Positions 43,801-54,650 are shown, counted from the stretch's first letter. The stretch: DNA of 64,000 nt from Achromobacter insolitus (GCF_002209555.1 NZ_NJIF01000002.1:1021474-1085473); one strand, 5' to 3'. Notes: generated by a model from the letters alone, not told the origin. Program-made: numbers and translations.

Positions 43801-44778
43801 TCAGTCCACCTTTGCGCCGGTGCGCTTGACCAGCGATTCCCAGTAAGGCAGTTCGCGGGCGATGAAGCTGGCGAATTGTTGGGGCGTGCCGGCAACGTTG
43901 TCGGAGCCCATTTCATCCAGGTTCTTGGCCAGCGCCGGGCTTTGCAGGGTCTTCAATATCCCTTGGTTGAGGCGCTGGATCAGCGCAGCGGGCGTCTGCG
44001 CGGGCGCGAAGATGCCATACCAGTTCTCGATCACGAAATTGGCGTGGCCGAGTTCCTTCATGGTCGGCACGTCGGGCAGGCTCTTGGAGCGGGCTTCGCC
44101 GGTGGTGGCCAGGGCGCGGATACGGCCGGAACCAAGCTGCGGCGCGATGGCGGTAGTGGTTTCGAAGGCCACGGGCACCTGGCCCGCGATCACGTCGGCC
44201 AGCGCCGGGCCCTGGCCGCGGTAGGGAATGTGGGTCATCTCAAGTTTCAGGTCGAGCTTCAGCATCTCGCCCATCAGGTGCTGCGGACTGCCGCTGCCGC
44301 CGGATGCGAAATTGAACTCGCCCGGCTTGCTACGGATCAGCGTGAAAAGCTCGTCGGCGGTCTTGGCCGGCACCGAGGCGTTGACATAGAGCACCAACGG
44401 AACCGCCGCCACTTCCGCGACCGGCGCCAGTGCGCTGACGGGGTCGTTGCGCAGCTTGTACAGGTTGCGGTTGATGACGACGCCGGTGTTGTTGCCCAGG
44501 AGCAGCGTGCAGCCGTCGGGCGCGGCGGTGGTGACGTACTGGGTTCCGATATTGCTGCTGGCGCCGCCCTTGTTTTCGACAATGACGTTGGTGCCGAGTT
44601 CATCGGCCAGGCCGGGCGCGACCAGGCGCGCCAGGATGTCGGTGGTGCCGCCCGGCGGATAGGGCGAGATGATCTTGACGAGTTGGCAGGGATACGGGTC
44701 TTGCGCCATGGCGGGCGCGGCGGCGGCGGCCGTCGCCACGCAGAGAATGCCTGCGCTCAGCTTGCGGTTGATCGACAT
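43801..44778 (-). CDS. Bug-family (TctC-type) periplasmic solute-binding protein
   Basis: This 325-residue extracytoplasmic receptor of the Bordetella uptake gene family has a signal peptide ending AAPAMAQ. The typical blocks ISPYPPGGTTDILARLVAP, VIVENKGGASSNIG and THIPYRGQGPALADVIAGQV are present. Such proteins bind carboxylates for tripartite tricarboxylate transporters, but no TctAB membrane genes are nearby, as is common for orphan Bug proteins. A GGAG site lies before the start. It sits between two RraA-like genes, pointing to a substrate broken down by them. Confidence 0.9.
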   Translation of the reverse strand: MSINRKLSAGILCVATAAAAAPAMAQDPYPCQLVKIISPYPPGGTTDILARLVAPGLADELGTNVIVENKGGASSNIGTQYVTTAAPDGCTLLLGNNTGVVINRNLYKLRNDPVSALAPVAEVAAVPLVLYVNASVPAKTADELFTLIRSKPGEFNFASGGSGSPQHLMGEMLKLDLKLEMTHIPYRGQGPALADVIAGQVPVAFETTTAIAPQLGSGRIRALATTGEARSKSLPDVPTMKELGHANFVIENWYGIFAPAQTPAALIQRLNQGILKTLQSPALAKNLDEMGSDNVAGTPQQFASFIARELPYWESLVKRTGAKVD

Positions 44779-44818
44779 TTTGTCTCCTTGGATTATGGTG
44801 TTGTTGTTGGCGTCGATG

Positions 44819-45508
44819 TCAGGACGGGGCCGTCAGCCGGTCCGGCGAGCGTTGCAGTGTGTGGTAGCCGAACTGCCTGCGCGCTTCGGCTAGCGGCATG
44901 CCGTTCAGGGCTGCTTCCAATATCCGGCCTTCCAGCGCCCGTGTTTCCAGGGCTTTGGACAGCACTTGCTGCATGCGGTCGCGTGGCACCACTACGAGGC
45001 CGTCCGCGTCGCCGATCAGCAGATCTCCCGGACTGACGCGCACGTCGCCCAGCGTGACGGCCTCTTCATAAGCCTGGACCTGCACGCGATCCTTGCCCGT
45101 GCGCATGAAGGCGCCGCGGGCGTAAAGCGGATAGCCGGCCTCGTCGGCCTCGGCCGTATCGCGGCATACGCCATGCACGACGGTGCCGGCAATGTGCTTG
45201 TGCGCGGCCAGTCGGCTGAGGATGCCGCCCCACACGGTGCAGTCCATGCGGCCGCCGTTGTCCAGGACGGCAACCGTGCCGGGTTGCAGGCGGTCGATGA
45301 AGTCGCCGACCGTGCCGGGCTGGGCGTGGTCTATGGGCCCGAAGCGGACGGTGTAGGCCAGGCCGAAAATGCGGGCCGGACCGGCGACAGGCCGGATGCC
45401 CAGCGCGCTGCCGGGCAGCTCGTAGTAATCGAGGGCATCGGAAACCTCGGCGGTGGAAAGACCGCGGGCCAGACGCAGCCATTCGGGTTCGTTCAAATCG
45501 GGAATCAA
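44819..45508 (-). CDS. RraA-like aldolase/decarboxylase (first copy)
   Basis: This 229-residue RraA-fold protein has the signature region VVHGVCRDTAEADEAGYPLY and DCTVWGGILS, where most relatives have a Gly-Glu at the metal site. It is clearly different from the second RraA-like gene 1 kb downstream, so the two probably act on different steps or one is non-catalytic. It is the first gene of the operon and divergent from a LysR gene 104 bp away, which likely controls it. Confidence 0.82.
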   Translation of the reverse strand: MIPDLNEPEWLRLARGLSTAEVSDALDYYELPGSALGIRPVAGPARIFGLAYTVRFGPIDHAQPGTVGDFIDRLQPGTVAVLDNGGRMDCTVWGGILSRLAAHKHIAGTVVHGVCRDTAEADEAGYPLYARGAFMRTGKDRVQVQAYEEAVTLGDVRVSPGDLLIGDADGLVVVPRDRMQQVLSKALETRALEGRILEAALNGMPLAEARRQFGYHTLQRSPDRLTAPS

Positions 45509-45612
45509 CGGAAGCTCCAGGTGTGGGCGCGGCGATACGTGCCTGTGATTCCATGTTCAGCTAACGAAAAGTGGAAAGCAATCAAGCGTTTTTGAGCGTA
45601 AGATCAATTTCC

Positions 45613-46509
45613 ATGAACTTGAAATCCTTGCAGTTCTTTTGCGAAGTAGTCGAGACCCGCAATGCCAACGTGGCGGCGCAGCGTCTGCACGTGGTCCCCA
45701 CGGCGGTCAGCATGCAGCTGGGACAACTGGAAGCCATGCTGGGCGCCAAGGTGTTCGATCGTTCCACTCGGCCCATGACGCTGACGCCGCTGGGGCGCTT
45801 CATTTATCCCAAGGCCAAGGCCTTGCTGGCCGATGCAGCGCGCTTGTTCGACGAGGCGCAGGACATGGCCGCCGGCCATTTCGGCTGGCTGAGTATCGGT
45901 TTCACGCGCTCGACCATTTTTTCGGTGCTGCCCGATGCGGTGCGCAAGATGAAGGCCGATCTCCCCAAGGTGCGCATCGACCTGACAGAGATCCTCAGCG
46001 AGCACCAGGCAGAGGCCTTGCGTAGCGGTCTTATCCATGTGGGCCTGTCGCGCGCGATGGGGCCACGCATTGAAGAGGACGACCTGGATTACTTTCCGTT
46101 GTTCGACGATGCGCTGGTCGCCGCGGTGCCGTTTTCGGGGTCGCTGGCCAAGCGCAAGCGCCTCACGCCCGGTGATCTGGCCGGCATGGCCTTCATCAGC
46201 TATCCAAAAGATCCGGAAAGCAGCTTTGCCCGGTCCACCATGCAGGCGCTGGAGCAGGCGGGCGCAAAGGTGCGCGTGGGATACGAGGCGAAGGAAATCC
46301 ACACCGCGCTGGGCCTTGTGGCGGCCGGCCTGGGGTATGCGCTGGTCGGAAAATCCGTGGCGGATGACAGCCGCAGCGACATCCTGTACCTGCCGGTCCA
46401 GGGCCTGACGGCGACGGCGCAGGTGTATGCGGTGCGCGCCAAAGGCGCCACGCATCGGCTGGCGGATGACTTCATGGCGATCATTTCCGCGCAGTCGGAC
46501 CAGCGCTGA
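45613..46509 (+). CDS. LysR-family regulator divergent from the aldolase-Bug operon
   Basis: This 298-residue regulator has an N-terminal helix-turn-helix (NLKSLQFFCEVVETRN, then VVPTAVSMQLGQLEAMLGA) and a C-terminal effector-binding domain (HFGWLSIGFTRSTIFSVLP). ATG 45613 is chosen because it gives the standard LysR N-terminus; an earlier frame start at 45571 adds unrelated residues. The divergent layout implies control of the RraA-Bug-RraA-TauE operon by a carboxylate effector. Confidence 0.88.
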   Translation: MNLKSLQFFCEVVETRNANVAAQRLHVVPTAVSMQLGQLEAMLGAKVFDRSTRPMTLTPLGRFIYPKAKALLADAARLFDEAQDMAAGHFGWLSIGFTRSTIFSVLPDAVRKMKADLPKVRIDLTEILSEHQAEALRSGLIHVGLSRAMGPRIEEDDLDYFPLFDDALVAAVPFSGSLAKRKRLTPGDLAGMAFISYPKDPESSFARSTMQALEQAGAKVRVGYEAKEIHTALGLVAAGLGYALVGKSVADDSRSDILYLPVQGLTATAQVYAVRAKGATHRLADDFMAIISAQSDQR

Positions 46510-46549
46510 AGGTGCCCGCCGGGAGGGGCGCGGCAGGCACTGCGCGGCC

Positions 46550-46996
46550 TCAGGCTTGAGGCGCCTTGTCCGCCGCTCGCAGGAAGTTCGCTTCCAGCAC
46601 GCTGAGCACGCGGTTCAACGTGTCGATATCGGCCGCCGACAGTCCTTTGAGCGATTCTTCGAAGAATGCGGCGCGCCTTGGCAGGGCTTCGTCCACCACC
46701 ACCTGTCCGGCGGGCGTGAGGCGGGCGTTGGTCAGGCGGTTGTCTTGCGGATCCACTTCGCGCGCGATCCAGCCCAGTTTCTGCATGGCTTGTAGCTGGC
46801 GCGTGAGCGAGGCGGGATCGAGCCGGCACCGTTCAGCCAGATGCTTTTGTGAACACTGGCCGCATTCATGCAGGGCCAGCAGAATGCGCCAGCGGGGCAA
46901 AGCGTGGCCGACCGTGCTGCTGAAGGCGCTTTGCATGCCACGGTAGGCCTGTCCCATGTGCTGAATGACTTGCAAGCCTTGTTGTTGTTTGGGCAA
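46550..46996 (-). CDS. MarR-family repressor
   Basis: This 148-residue winged-helix repressor has a conserved recognition region CRLDPASLTRQLQAMQKLGW and wing DPQDNRLTNARLTPAG. It starts 3 bp behind the stop codon of the efflux pump gene, so it is the second gene of that operon. The perfect palindrome upstream of the pump gene is the probable binding site. Phenolic or lipophilic toxins are usual inducers. Confidence 0.88.
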   Translation of the reverse strand: MPKQQQGLQVIQHMGQAYRGMQSAFSSTVGHALPRWRILLALHECGQCSQKHLAERCRLDPASLTRQLQAMQKLGWIAREVDPQDNRLTNARLTPAGQVVVDEALPRRAAFFEESLKGLSAADIDTLNRVLSVLEANFLRAADKAPQA

Positions 46997-46999
46997 AAG

Positions 47000-48598
47000 C
47001 TATTCTCCGACGCCGGCCGGCTCTGGTTTGGAAGGACGGATCAATTGGACTGGCGGCACGCGCCGCACGCACCAGAGCGCAAACACGGCGACCGCCAGGG
47101 CGATGAGCTGTCCTTCATGGATGGCGCCAACGAGCGCGACGCGCGCGATTTCGATCAACGACGTGCCGTCCTGGCCTTGATGCGCCAATTGTGCCAGGAA
47201 CTGCGTCTGGGCCTCGGGATTGACCAGCATCTGAGGATCGTTCAGCTCGGGCAGCCAGCGGGCGGAAGCGCCGCGCAGTGTGGATTCCACGCCGCTGAAG
47301 TAGCTGTGGCTGACCATGGTGCCAACGATAGCCGTGCCCAGCATGCCGCCGATCATGCGCAGCGATTGCAGCAGCGCCGTGGCGATGCCGAGGTGGCTGC
47401 GTCCCGCGGTCTGCTGCGCAAACACGGTCAGGTTGGGCATGATGAAACCCATGCCCAGGCCGGCCATGAGCATGTAGACGGCGATCAGGGCATGTGACGT
47501 ATAGCTATGGGTGGTAACAATGCCCAGGCATGAAAACGCCATCAGGATGAAGCCCGCGTACAGCATGCAGTTGGGATTGCGGATGCGCGTGATGATGCGG
47601 CCGTTGACGATGCTGCCCACGGTGATGAAGACCACCATGGGGGTGATGAGCAGGCCCGCGTCCTGGGGCGACAGCCCGAAACCGCCCTGCAGCAGCAGCG
47701 GGGCATAGAACAGCAGCGAATACATGGTCACGCCCACCAGCAGGGCAAGCGTGAAAAGCATCGCCAGGCCGCGATTGCGGAACATGTCCAGCGGCAGCAG
47801 CGGGTGAGGACAGCGCCGTTCCCACCAGATCAATACCGCGAACGCGATCACGCTGCCCGCGCCCAGCAGCATCAGGGATCCGCTCAGCCCTTCCTTGGGC
47901 AGCAGCTCGACCAGCAACTGCAGGCTGCCCAGCGCCAGCGCGATAAGCAGGGCGCCTTGCCAATCCAGCCGCACGCGGCCTGTTGCATGGTTGCGCAAGT
48001 GCGGCAGGTAGCGCCCGACGAACCAGAGGCCGAGTATGCCGATGGGCAGGTTGACGTAGAACACCGAACGCCAGCCGTAGTGTTCCGTCAGCGCGCCGCC
48101 CAGGGTGGGGCCCACCGCGTTGGCGATGCCGAAGGCGGAACTGAGCATGACCTGCCAGCGCAGCCGCACGTGGGGGTCGGGAAACAGGTCGGGAATGGAC
48201 GCGAAGGCGGTGCCCACCAGCATGCCGCCGCCTATGCCTTGCAATGCCCGGGCCAGGACCAGCGTGAACATGCTGTCGGCCGCGCCGCACAGCACCGAGG
48301 CAAAGGTGAACAGCACGATCGCCGCGACCACGAAGGGCTTGCGCCCGTAGTAATCGCCCAGCCGGCCGAAGATGGGAACGGTGATGACGGAGGTCAGCAG
48401 GTAAGACGTCGCTACCCATGCATACAGTTCGAAGCCTTTGAGTTCGGCCACAATGGTCGGGAGGGCGGTGCCGACCACGGTCTGGTCGATCGCGACCATC
48501 ATCATGACGAAGCACATGCCCAGCATGGCGAGCAGTGTTTGGCGGAAAGGAAGCACCTGGCCGGGCGAATGCGGCGTGCTGGGAGCGGGGGCGGACAT
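47000..48598 (-). CDS. DHA2-family (EmrB/QacA-like) drug efflux transporter
   Basis: This 532-residue major facilitator protein has 14 predicted membrane segments, the DHA2 layout. Motif A appears as GRLGDYYGRKP, and D1 and C motifs as AIDQTVVGTALPTIVAEL and GPTLGGAL. It exports hydrophobic drugs or toxins using the proton gradient. No EmrA-type adaptor is adjacent. The start at 48598 is preferred over an upstream ATG at 48628, which lies within the operator. Confidence 0.88.
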   Translation of the reverse strand: MSAPAPSTPHSPGQVLPFRQTLLAMLGMCFVMMMVAIDQTVVGTALPTIVAELKGFELYAWVATSYLLTSVITVPIFGRLGDYYGRKPFVVAAIVLFTFASVLCGAADSMFTLVLARALQGIGGGMLVGTAFASIPDLFPDPHVRLRWQVMLSSAFGIANAVGPTLGGALTEHYGWRSVFYVNLPIGILGLWFVGRYLPHLRNHATGRVRLDWQGALLIALALGSLQLLVELLPKEGLSGSLMLLGAGSVIAFAVLIWWERRCPHPLLPLDMFRNRGLAMLFTLALLVGVTMYSLLFYAPLLLQGGFGLSPQDAGLLITPMVVFITVGSIVNGRIITRIRNPNCMLYAGFILMAFSCLGIVTTHSYTSHALIAVYMLMAGLGMGFIMPNLTVFAQQTAGRSHLGIATALLQSLRMIGGMLGTAIVGTMVSHSYFSGVESTLRGASARWLPELNDPQMLVNPEAQTQFLAQLAHQGQDGTSLIEIARVALVGAIHEGQLIALAVAVFALWCVRRVPPVQLIRPSKPEPAGVGE

Positions 48599-48611
48599 TG
48601 CTGGATCTATC

Positions 48612-48633
48612 AATGATTGATGTATCAATCATT
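48612..48633. promoter_or_regulatory. Perfect palindromic operator of the efflux-marR operon
   Basis: AATGATTGAT and its exact complement are separated by 2 bp, 13 bp upstream of the efflux start codon. Length and symmetry suit a MarR dimer, and the regulator gene is in the same operon. Confidence 0.7.
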
Positions 48634-48989
48634 CTAGCCCTACAATCCGCGAGACAGAAAGTTGTCAGCTTCGGCACCGGTTTTCCGGAGGCGAGCCGGC
48701 GGCCAAATGGATGATTTTGTCCCGGCTCGCGCGGCGATTCTCGCGAAGCCGGCCCGATTTGTTACGATAGCGCTATCTGTACGCTGGCCTAGCTGGCGTC
48801 TTCATCAGGCTTTCCTTGGCAGATCCCCATTTTTTGCGCCGCAGCCCCAGGCTCGGCATAAGAGCGGGCACGCCCTGAAAGGCCATGGCTACACAGGCCG
48901 GGCGGGTTCCGCCGATAAAGCACCTTCCGCGCGCCTGGCGCTGCGGACGGCATTCAAGGATATCCAGTCGAGGTACCGACGGGGCAGCA
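48634..48989. promoter_or_regulatory. Intergenic region upstream of asmA
   Basis: This 356-bp stretch has no supported gene. It includes a perfect 12-bp palindrome GATAGCGCTATC at 48766-48777, a candidate regulator site or promoter element for the AsmA gene. GC-rich inverted segments near 48690-48755 could form hairpins. A clear -35/-10 pair was not found. Confidence 0.35.
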
Positions 48990-51503
48990 ATGAAAACGTG
49001 GTTCAAGCGCATTTTGATAGGCCTGGTAGTGTTGGTTGTCGTGGCCGTCGTTGGCCTGGCCATCTTCTTGCTGACATTCGACCCCAACGCGTACAAGTAC
49101 AAGCTGGAAGAGCTTGTCCAGCAACGCTATCAACGCACGTTGACGATCGACGGCGAGATCGAGCTGTCGCTCTTCCCGCGCATCGGCTTGTCGGTGCAGG
49201 GCGTATCGCTGTCCGAGCCTGACAGCCCGGAAATCTTCGCTTCCATCGACAGCACCCGTCTGGCGGTCGCGGTGTGGCCGTTGTTGTCCAACAGTTTTGT
49301 CGTGGACCACGTGGCCATCAGCGGACTGAAGGCTCGGGTGGTGCGGGACAAGCAGGGCCATTTCAATTTCAGCAATCTCGTGGGCGGCACGGCGCCGGTC
49401 ACGGCGGCGCCGGCCAATCCCGCCGAAGCGCTGGCGGGCGCGGCCCAGAGCGCTGTGCAGGCCCTGGCCAACGGCAATTTGCCGCAGCCGCGCAACAACA
49501 TGCAGATCGACATCGCCGGCCTCGACCTGAAGGACGGCCAGGTGCAACTGCAGGACGCCATCACGGGCATGGCGGTGGCGGTCACCAAGATCAACGCCAA
49601 TACCGGCCGCGTCACCTTCAACCAGCCGTTCGACGTGCGTCTGACCGCGCGCGTCGAGGGCGGCAATCCGCGCGTGGATGCCAACCTGACCGGCCAGGCC
49701 CTGCTGACCCTGGATCCGTCCGCCAAGCGCTACGCCGCGCAGAAGCTGGACCTGCGCATGGACGGCAAGCTGCCGGGCGCCGAGGCCAAGAGCCTGGCCA
49801 TGCGTGGCAACCTGGCCTTCAACGGCCAGAAATCGGCACTGGACGTGGCTGGCCTGGAGGTCGTGTTCCAGGGCGACGTTACCGATCCCGCCGCGCGCGC
49901 CACCAATGTGGACGCCAGCGTGGCCATTCCCAAGCTGGCGATCGATCCGCACAAGAGCCAATTGCAGATCGAAAAGCTGGCAATCCGCGCCAAGGGCGGC
50001 GTGGAGGATGGCCCCTTCGAATTTGCCGTGGACGCTCCGGCGCTCAATATCTCCCCGGCCTCGGCCACGGGAGAAGCCCTGACGGGCCGCGTGCGCATCA
50101 GCGGCCTGGATGCGAGCTTCGGCTTGAACGGCATCAGCGGCAACGCCGGCGAGCTGGACATCAAGGAAGCCAAGCTGGACAGCACCTCCAAGAATGGCGA
50201 GCGGGTCGTCAAGCTGAACTTCGCCTCGCCGCTGTCCTTGAATCTCCTGCAGCGTAGCGGCGGCCTGTCGGGCTTGCGCGGCGACGTCAACATCACGGAT
50301 CCGGGCCTGCCCAAGGGCAGCCTGCAGATCCCCGTGATCGGCAGCGTGACGGCGGACCTGTTGAAGGATCAGGCCACCAGCAAGATCAACGCCGTGCTGG
50401 AAGGCGGCAAGTTCGACCTGAGCGCGGACATCACCAAACTGAGCGATTCGCCGCGGGTGAATTTCGCGTTGGTGGTGGATACGCTGGATCTGGACAAGCT
50501 GGTGCCGCCTGCCGCCGCAACGCCGGCGCAGCCTGCGGCCAAGCAACCGGCCGATGCCAAGAAGGAAGAAGGGAAGCCGGCGCAACCGGCCCCGGCTCCG
50601 GCCAAGCCTGCGGACGATACGATCGATCTGTCGGCGCTGGTCGGCCCCAGCGTCAATGGCACGATCAAGGTCGGCAAGCTGGTCGTGCGTGGCCTGAAGG
50701 CTGACGACGTCGGCGCGGCGGTCAAGCTGGACAAAGGCAAGCTGGACATTTCCAGCCTGACGGCCGGACTCTACGGCGGCAAGCTGGCGGGCACGCTGTC
50801 GGTGGATGCCGCGCAGGGCAATCAGTTGGCCACCAAGATGTCGCTGGCCGGTATCGCGATCGAACCGTTCCTGATGGACGTGGCGCGCCAGAACGTGCTG
50901 AGCGGCACGGGCAGCCTGGCGCTGGACCTGAAGACGGCCGGCGCCAATGCCTACGCCATGAAGAGCGGCTTGGGCGGCACCATGCAATTGCGCCTGCGCG
51001 ACGGCGCGGTCAAGGGCATCAATCTGACGCAGACGCTGCGCGACCTGAAGGCCGCCTTCAAGCCGGAATCGCAGAACGAAACCGTGGCGTCCGATACCAG
51101 CAAGCAGACGGAATTCTCTGAAATGGACGCGGACCTGGCCTTCACCAAGGGCGTGGCCGCGGTCAAGCGCCTGAACGTCGTGTCGCCTTTGCTGCGCGTG
51201 ACGCAAGGGGATCCCGCCATCATTGACTTCGTCAAGAGCGAGCTGGACCTGGTGGCGCGCGCGCGCGTCGTCAATCCGGCCGCCGACCCCGAAGGCAAGG
51301 AACTGATCGACCTGAAGGACGTGACCATTCCCGTGCACGTCAAGGGTCCGTTCGACAAGCCTACCTACACCTTGCTCTGGAAGGATGCCATCGGCGGCAT
51401 CCTCCAGCGCAGCCTGGAAAACAAGCTGCGCGAAGCCGTGACGGGCAAGGGCAAGGGCGGCGCCGCCGTCGACAAGGCCTTGAAGGGATTGCTGGGTAAA
51501 TGA
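48990..51503 (+). CDS. AsmA-family envelope protein
   Basis: This 837-residue protein has a single N-terminal membrane anchor (KTWFKRILIGLVVLVVVAVV) and a long periplasmic part rich in beta strands, with the AsmA N-terminal domain (RTLTIDGEIELSLFPRIGLS) and C-terminal domain (FSEMDADLAFTKGVAAV). AsmA-like proteins are thought to bridge the inner and outer membranes for phospholipid transport. A Pro/Ala/Lys-rich linker lies near residues 515-545. ATG 48990 is chosen because it places the anchor at the N-terminus; an upstream in-frame ATG at 48885 adds a polar leader. It is coupled to the next gene. Confidence 0.88.
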   Translation: MKTWFKRILIGLVVLVVVAVVGLAIFLLTFDPNAYKYKLEELVQQRYQRTLTIDGEIELSLFPRIGLSVQGVSLSEPDSPEIFASIDSTRLAVAVWPLLSNSFVVDHVAISGLKARVVRDKQGHFNFSNLVGGTAPVTAAPANPAEALAGAAQSAVQALANGNLPQPRNNMQIDIAGLDLKDGQVQLQDAITGMAVAVTKINANTGRVTFNQPFDVRLTARVEGGNPRVDANLTGQALLTLDPSAKRYAAQKLDLRMDGKLPGAEAKSLAMRGNLAFNGQKSALDVAGLEVVFQGDVTDPAARATNVDASVAIPKLAIDPHKSQLQIEKLAIRAKGGVEDGPFEFAVDAPALNISPASATGEALTGRVRISGLDASFGLNGISGNAGELDIKEAKLDSTSKNGERVVKLNFASPLSLNLLQRSGGLSGLRGDVNITDPGLPKGSLQIPVIGSVTADLLKDQATSKINAVLEGGKFDLSADITKLSDSPRVNFALVVDTLDLDKLVPPAAATPAQPAAKQPADAKKEEGKPAQPAPAPAKPADDTIDLSALVGPSVNGTIKVGKLVVRGLKADDVGAAVKLDKGKLDISSLTAGLYGGKLAGTLSVDAAQGNQLATKMSLAGIAIEPFLMDVARQNVLSGTGSLALDLKTAGANAYAMKSGLGGTMQLRLRDGAVKGINLTQTLRDLKAAFKPESQNETVASDTSKQTEFSEMDADLAFTKGVAAVKRLNVVSPLLRVTQGDPAIIDFVKSELDLVARARVVNPAADPEGKELIDLKDVTIPVHVKGPFDKPTYTLLWKDAIGGILQRSLENKLREAVTGKGKGGAAVDKALKGLLGK

Positions 51504-51886
51504 ACGCCGGAAACTTTCAACCCGTGGCCGAATGCGGCTCCACGACGCAAGCCGAGGCCGCGGGCTACCATCGCCAATGGCTGGTGGCCAATGATTCCGG
51601 CCAGTGGCTGAACCGCGCCCTGTGCCCGCGATTGGCCGACGTGTCGGTCGAGCTGCGACTGGGCTATCTGGTCTTGAAGGCGCCGGGCATGCTGCGCATG
51701 GACATCCCGCTGGACGTCATCGAAGACGACGACAGCGTGCGCTACAGCATGAGGGTGGGCGAGCAGGTGGTCGACGTAATCGACGAAGGAGAACTGGCCG
51801 CTGCCTGGATTTCGAACTTCGTCCAGGTGCCCTGCCGGATCATGAAGGTGCATCCGGATACGCCCGTGGCCGCCTGGCCGGCCTGA
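51500..51886 (+). CDS. Stand-alone MOSC N-terminal-like beta-barrel protein
   Basis: This 128-residue protein starts within the asmA stop codon (ATGA). Its RQWLVANDSGQWLNRALCPR stretch resembles the N-terminal beta-barrel that precedes MOSC domains, but the MOSC catalytic domain with its conserved Cys is absent. It ends normally within a run of 10-bp tandem repeats. Function is unknown; coupling to asmA may be incidental. The match is by eye and moderate. Confidence 0.6.
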   Translation: MNAGNFQPVAECGSTTQAEAAGYHRQWLVANDSGQWLNRALCPRLADVSVELRLGYLVLKAPGMLRMDIPLDVIEDDDSVRYSMRVGEQVVDVIDEGELAAAWISNFVQVPCRIMKVHPDTPVAAWPA

Positions 51887-51910
51887 ACCGGCCTGAACCG
51901 GCCAGAACCG
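51881..51910 (+). repeat. Short 10-bp tandem repeat
   Basis: GCCTGAACCG is repeated twice exactly and a third time with one change. It spans the stop codon of the MOSC-N-like gene. Slippage could alter only non-coding sequence downstream of the stop. Confidence 0.6.
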
Positions 51911-51925
51911 GCGCCCCGGGCTGGG

Positions 51926-53424
<1,499 letters not shown>

Positions 53425-53470
53425 CTAGGCGCATTGTACTGCCGCGGCCCGCCTTGGCCGCGCAGCGCAA

Positions 53471-53493
53471 GAAGGGCGCTTTACGCGCCCTTC
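53471..53493 (-). terminator. Hairpin between coaD and ferredoxin
   Basis: GAAGGGCGC and its exact complement form a 9-bp stem with a 5-nt loop, 28 bp past the coaD stop. Only two T residues follow on the minus strand, so termination would be partial. Confidence 0.5.
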
Positions 53494-53521
53494 GAGGGTG
53501 GAGCAACGCCTGGGGGCGGGG

Positions 53522-54025
53522 TCAGCCCGGCCAGGACTGTTCGCGGCGTTCCTTGGCCTTTTCCTGCAGCCAGCGTTCCACCGAGGGGAACACGAACTTG
53601 CTCACGTCGCCGCCCAACTGCGCGATTTCTCGCACGATGGTGCCGGAGATGAACTGGTATTGGTCCGAGGGCGTCATGAACAGCGTTTCGACGTCGGGCA
53701 GCAGATGGCGGTTCATGCCGGCCATCTGGAATTCGTATTCAAAGTCGGACACGGCACGCAGGCCGCGCACGATCACGCGGCCGCCCTGGTCGCGCACAAA
53801 GTCCTTGAGCAGGCCGCCGAAACTCTGCACTTCCACGTTGGGATAGTGCCCCAGCACTTCGCGCGCAATTTCCACGCGCTCGTCGATGCTGAAGAAAGGC
53901 TTCTTGTTGCGGCTAATGGCGATCCCGACCACGACTTTGTCGAAAAGCGTGGCGGCACGGCGGACCAGATCCTCGTGGCCTCTGGTCAGCGGGTCGAAAG
54001 TGCCGGGATATACAGCGGTGATCAT
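53522..54025 (-). CDS. coaD: Phosphopantetheine adenylyltransferase
   Basis: This enzyme makes dephospho-CoA from 4'-phosphopantetheine and ATP (EC 2.7.7.3). It has 167 residues. The nucleotidyltransferase motif [13 protein letters not shown] (TxGH) and the C-terminal [10 protein letters not shown] are intact. It follows rsmD by 58 bp on the same strand, the usual rsmD-coaD pair. Confidence 0.96.
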   Translation of the reverse strand: MITAVYPGTFDPLTRGHEDLVRRAATLFDKVVVGIAISRNKKPFFSIDERVEIAREVLGHYPNVEVQSFGGLLKDFVRDQGGRVIVRGLRAVSDFEYEFQMAGMNRHLLPDVETLFMTPSDQYQFISGTIVREIAQLGGDVSKFVFPSVERWLQEKAKERREQSWPG

Positions 54026-54083
54026 ACGAGCTCCGTACCGTTATTAGTGGTGTACACCATCCTCCGAAGCTCGGATTATTGAC

Positions 54084-54650
54084 CTATTTGCGCAATGCAG
54101 CAAATTCCAGCAGGTGGTAGTGGACCGCGCCTGCCTTGTCCTGCCGCAAGATCGTGAATCCTTCGGGGGCTTCAATGGGGCTTTCCGCCTCTACGTAGAC
54201 TAGCCCATGCTCGGTCAGAATGCCCGGCAGAATTGGCCACAGGCGCGGTAGCCACCCCTGGCCGAAGGGAGGATCCAGGAGGATGAGGTCAAATCGCGAC
54301 GCATCCATCCGTTCGGCGACCTGCATGGCATCGCCCACATGGATGCGTATCATGTCGGCTTTGAGCTTGTCGCGCAGTGTCCGCAGCGCGGACGCGGCGG
54401 TCTTGTCCCGCTCGACCATCTGCACATGCGCCACGCCGCGCGAGGCCGCCTCGAAACCCAGGGCGCCGCTGCCGGCGAACAGATCCAGCACCTGCTTGTC
54501 GGCAAAGTCGCCGCCCCACAGGTGATTGAGCCAGTTGAACAGCGTTTCGCGCACCCGGTCGGGCGTGGGGCGCAGCGTCTCCACGTCGGGCACGGCGATG
54601 GGGGTGCGTCTGTATTGGCCCCCGACGATACGAATATACTTGTTACCCAT
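54084..54650 (-). CDS. rsmD: 16S rRNA (guanine966-N2)-methyltransferase
   Basis: This 188-residue SAM-dependent RNA methylase modifies G966 of 16S rRNA. Motif I is DLFAGSGALGFEAASRG and the catalytic motif LLDPPF. The start is set at 54650, giving GNKYIRIVGGQYRRTP. The frame continues upstream to 55175, but that part is only the antisense of the Ala/Pro-rich ftsY linker. Its start codon overlaps that of ftsY by two bases in the palindrome CATG. Confidence 0.94.
   Translation of the reverse strand: MGNKYIRIVGGQYRRTPIAVPDVETLRPTPDRVRETLFNWLNHLWGGDFADKQVLDLFAGSGALGFEAASRGVAHVQMVERDKTAASALRTLRDKLKADMIRIHVGDAMQVAERMDASRFDLILLDPPFGQGWLPRLWPILPGILTEHGLVYVEAESPIEAPEGFTILRQDKAGAVHYHLLEFAALRK

Noticed and set aside
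48954..51338. A 794-codon minus-strand frame opposite asmA.
   Set aside because: The translation has no recognisable domain and is rich in His, Gln and Arg, as expected of the antisense of a GC-rich gene; asmA has clear domains.
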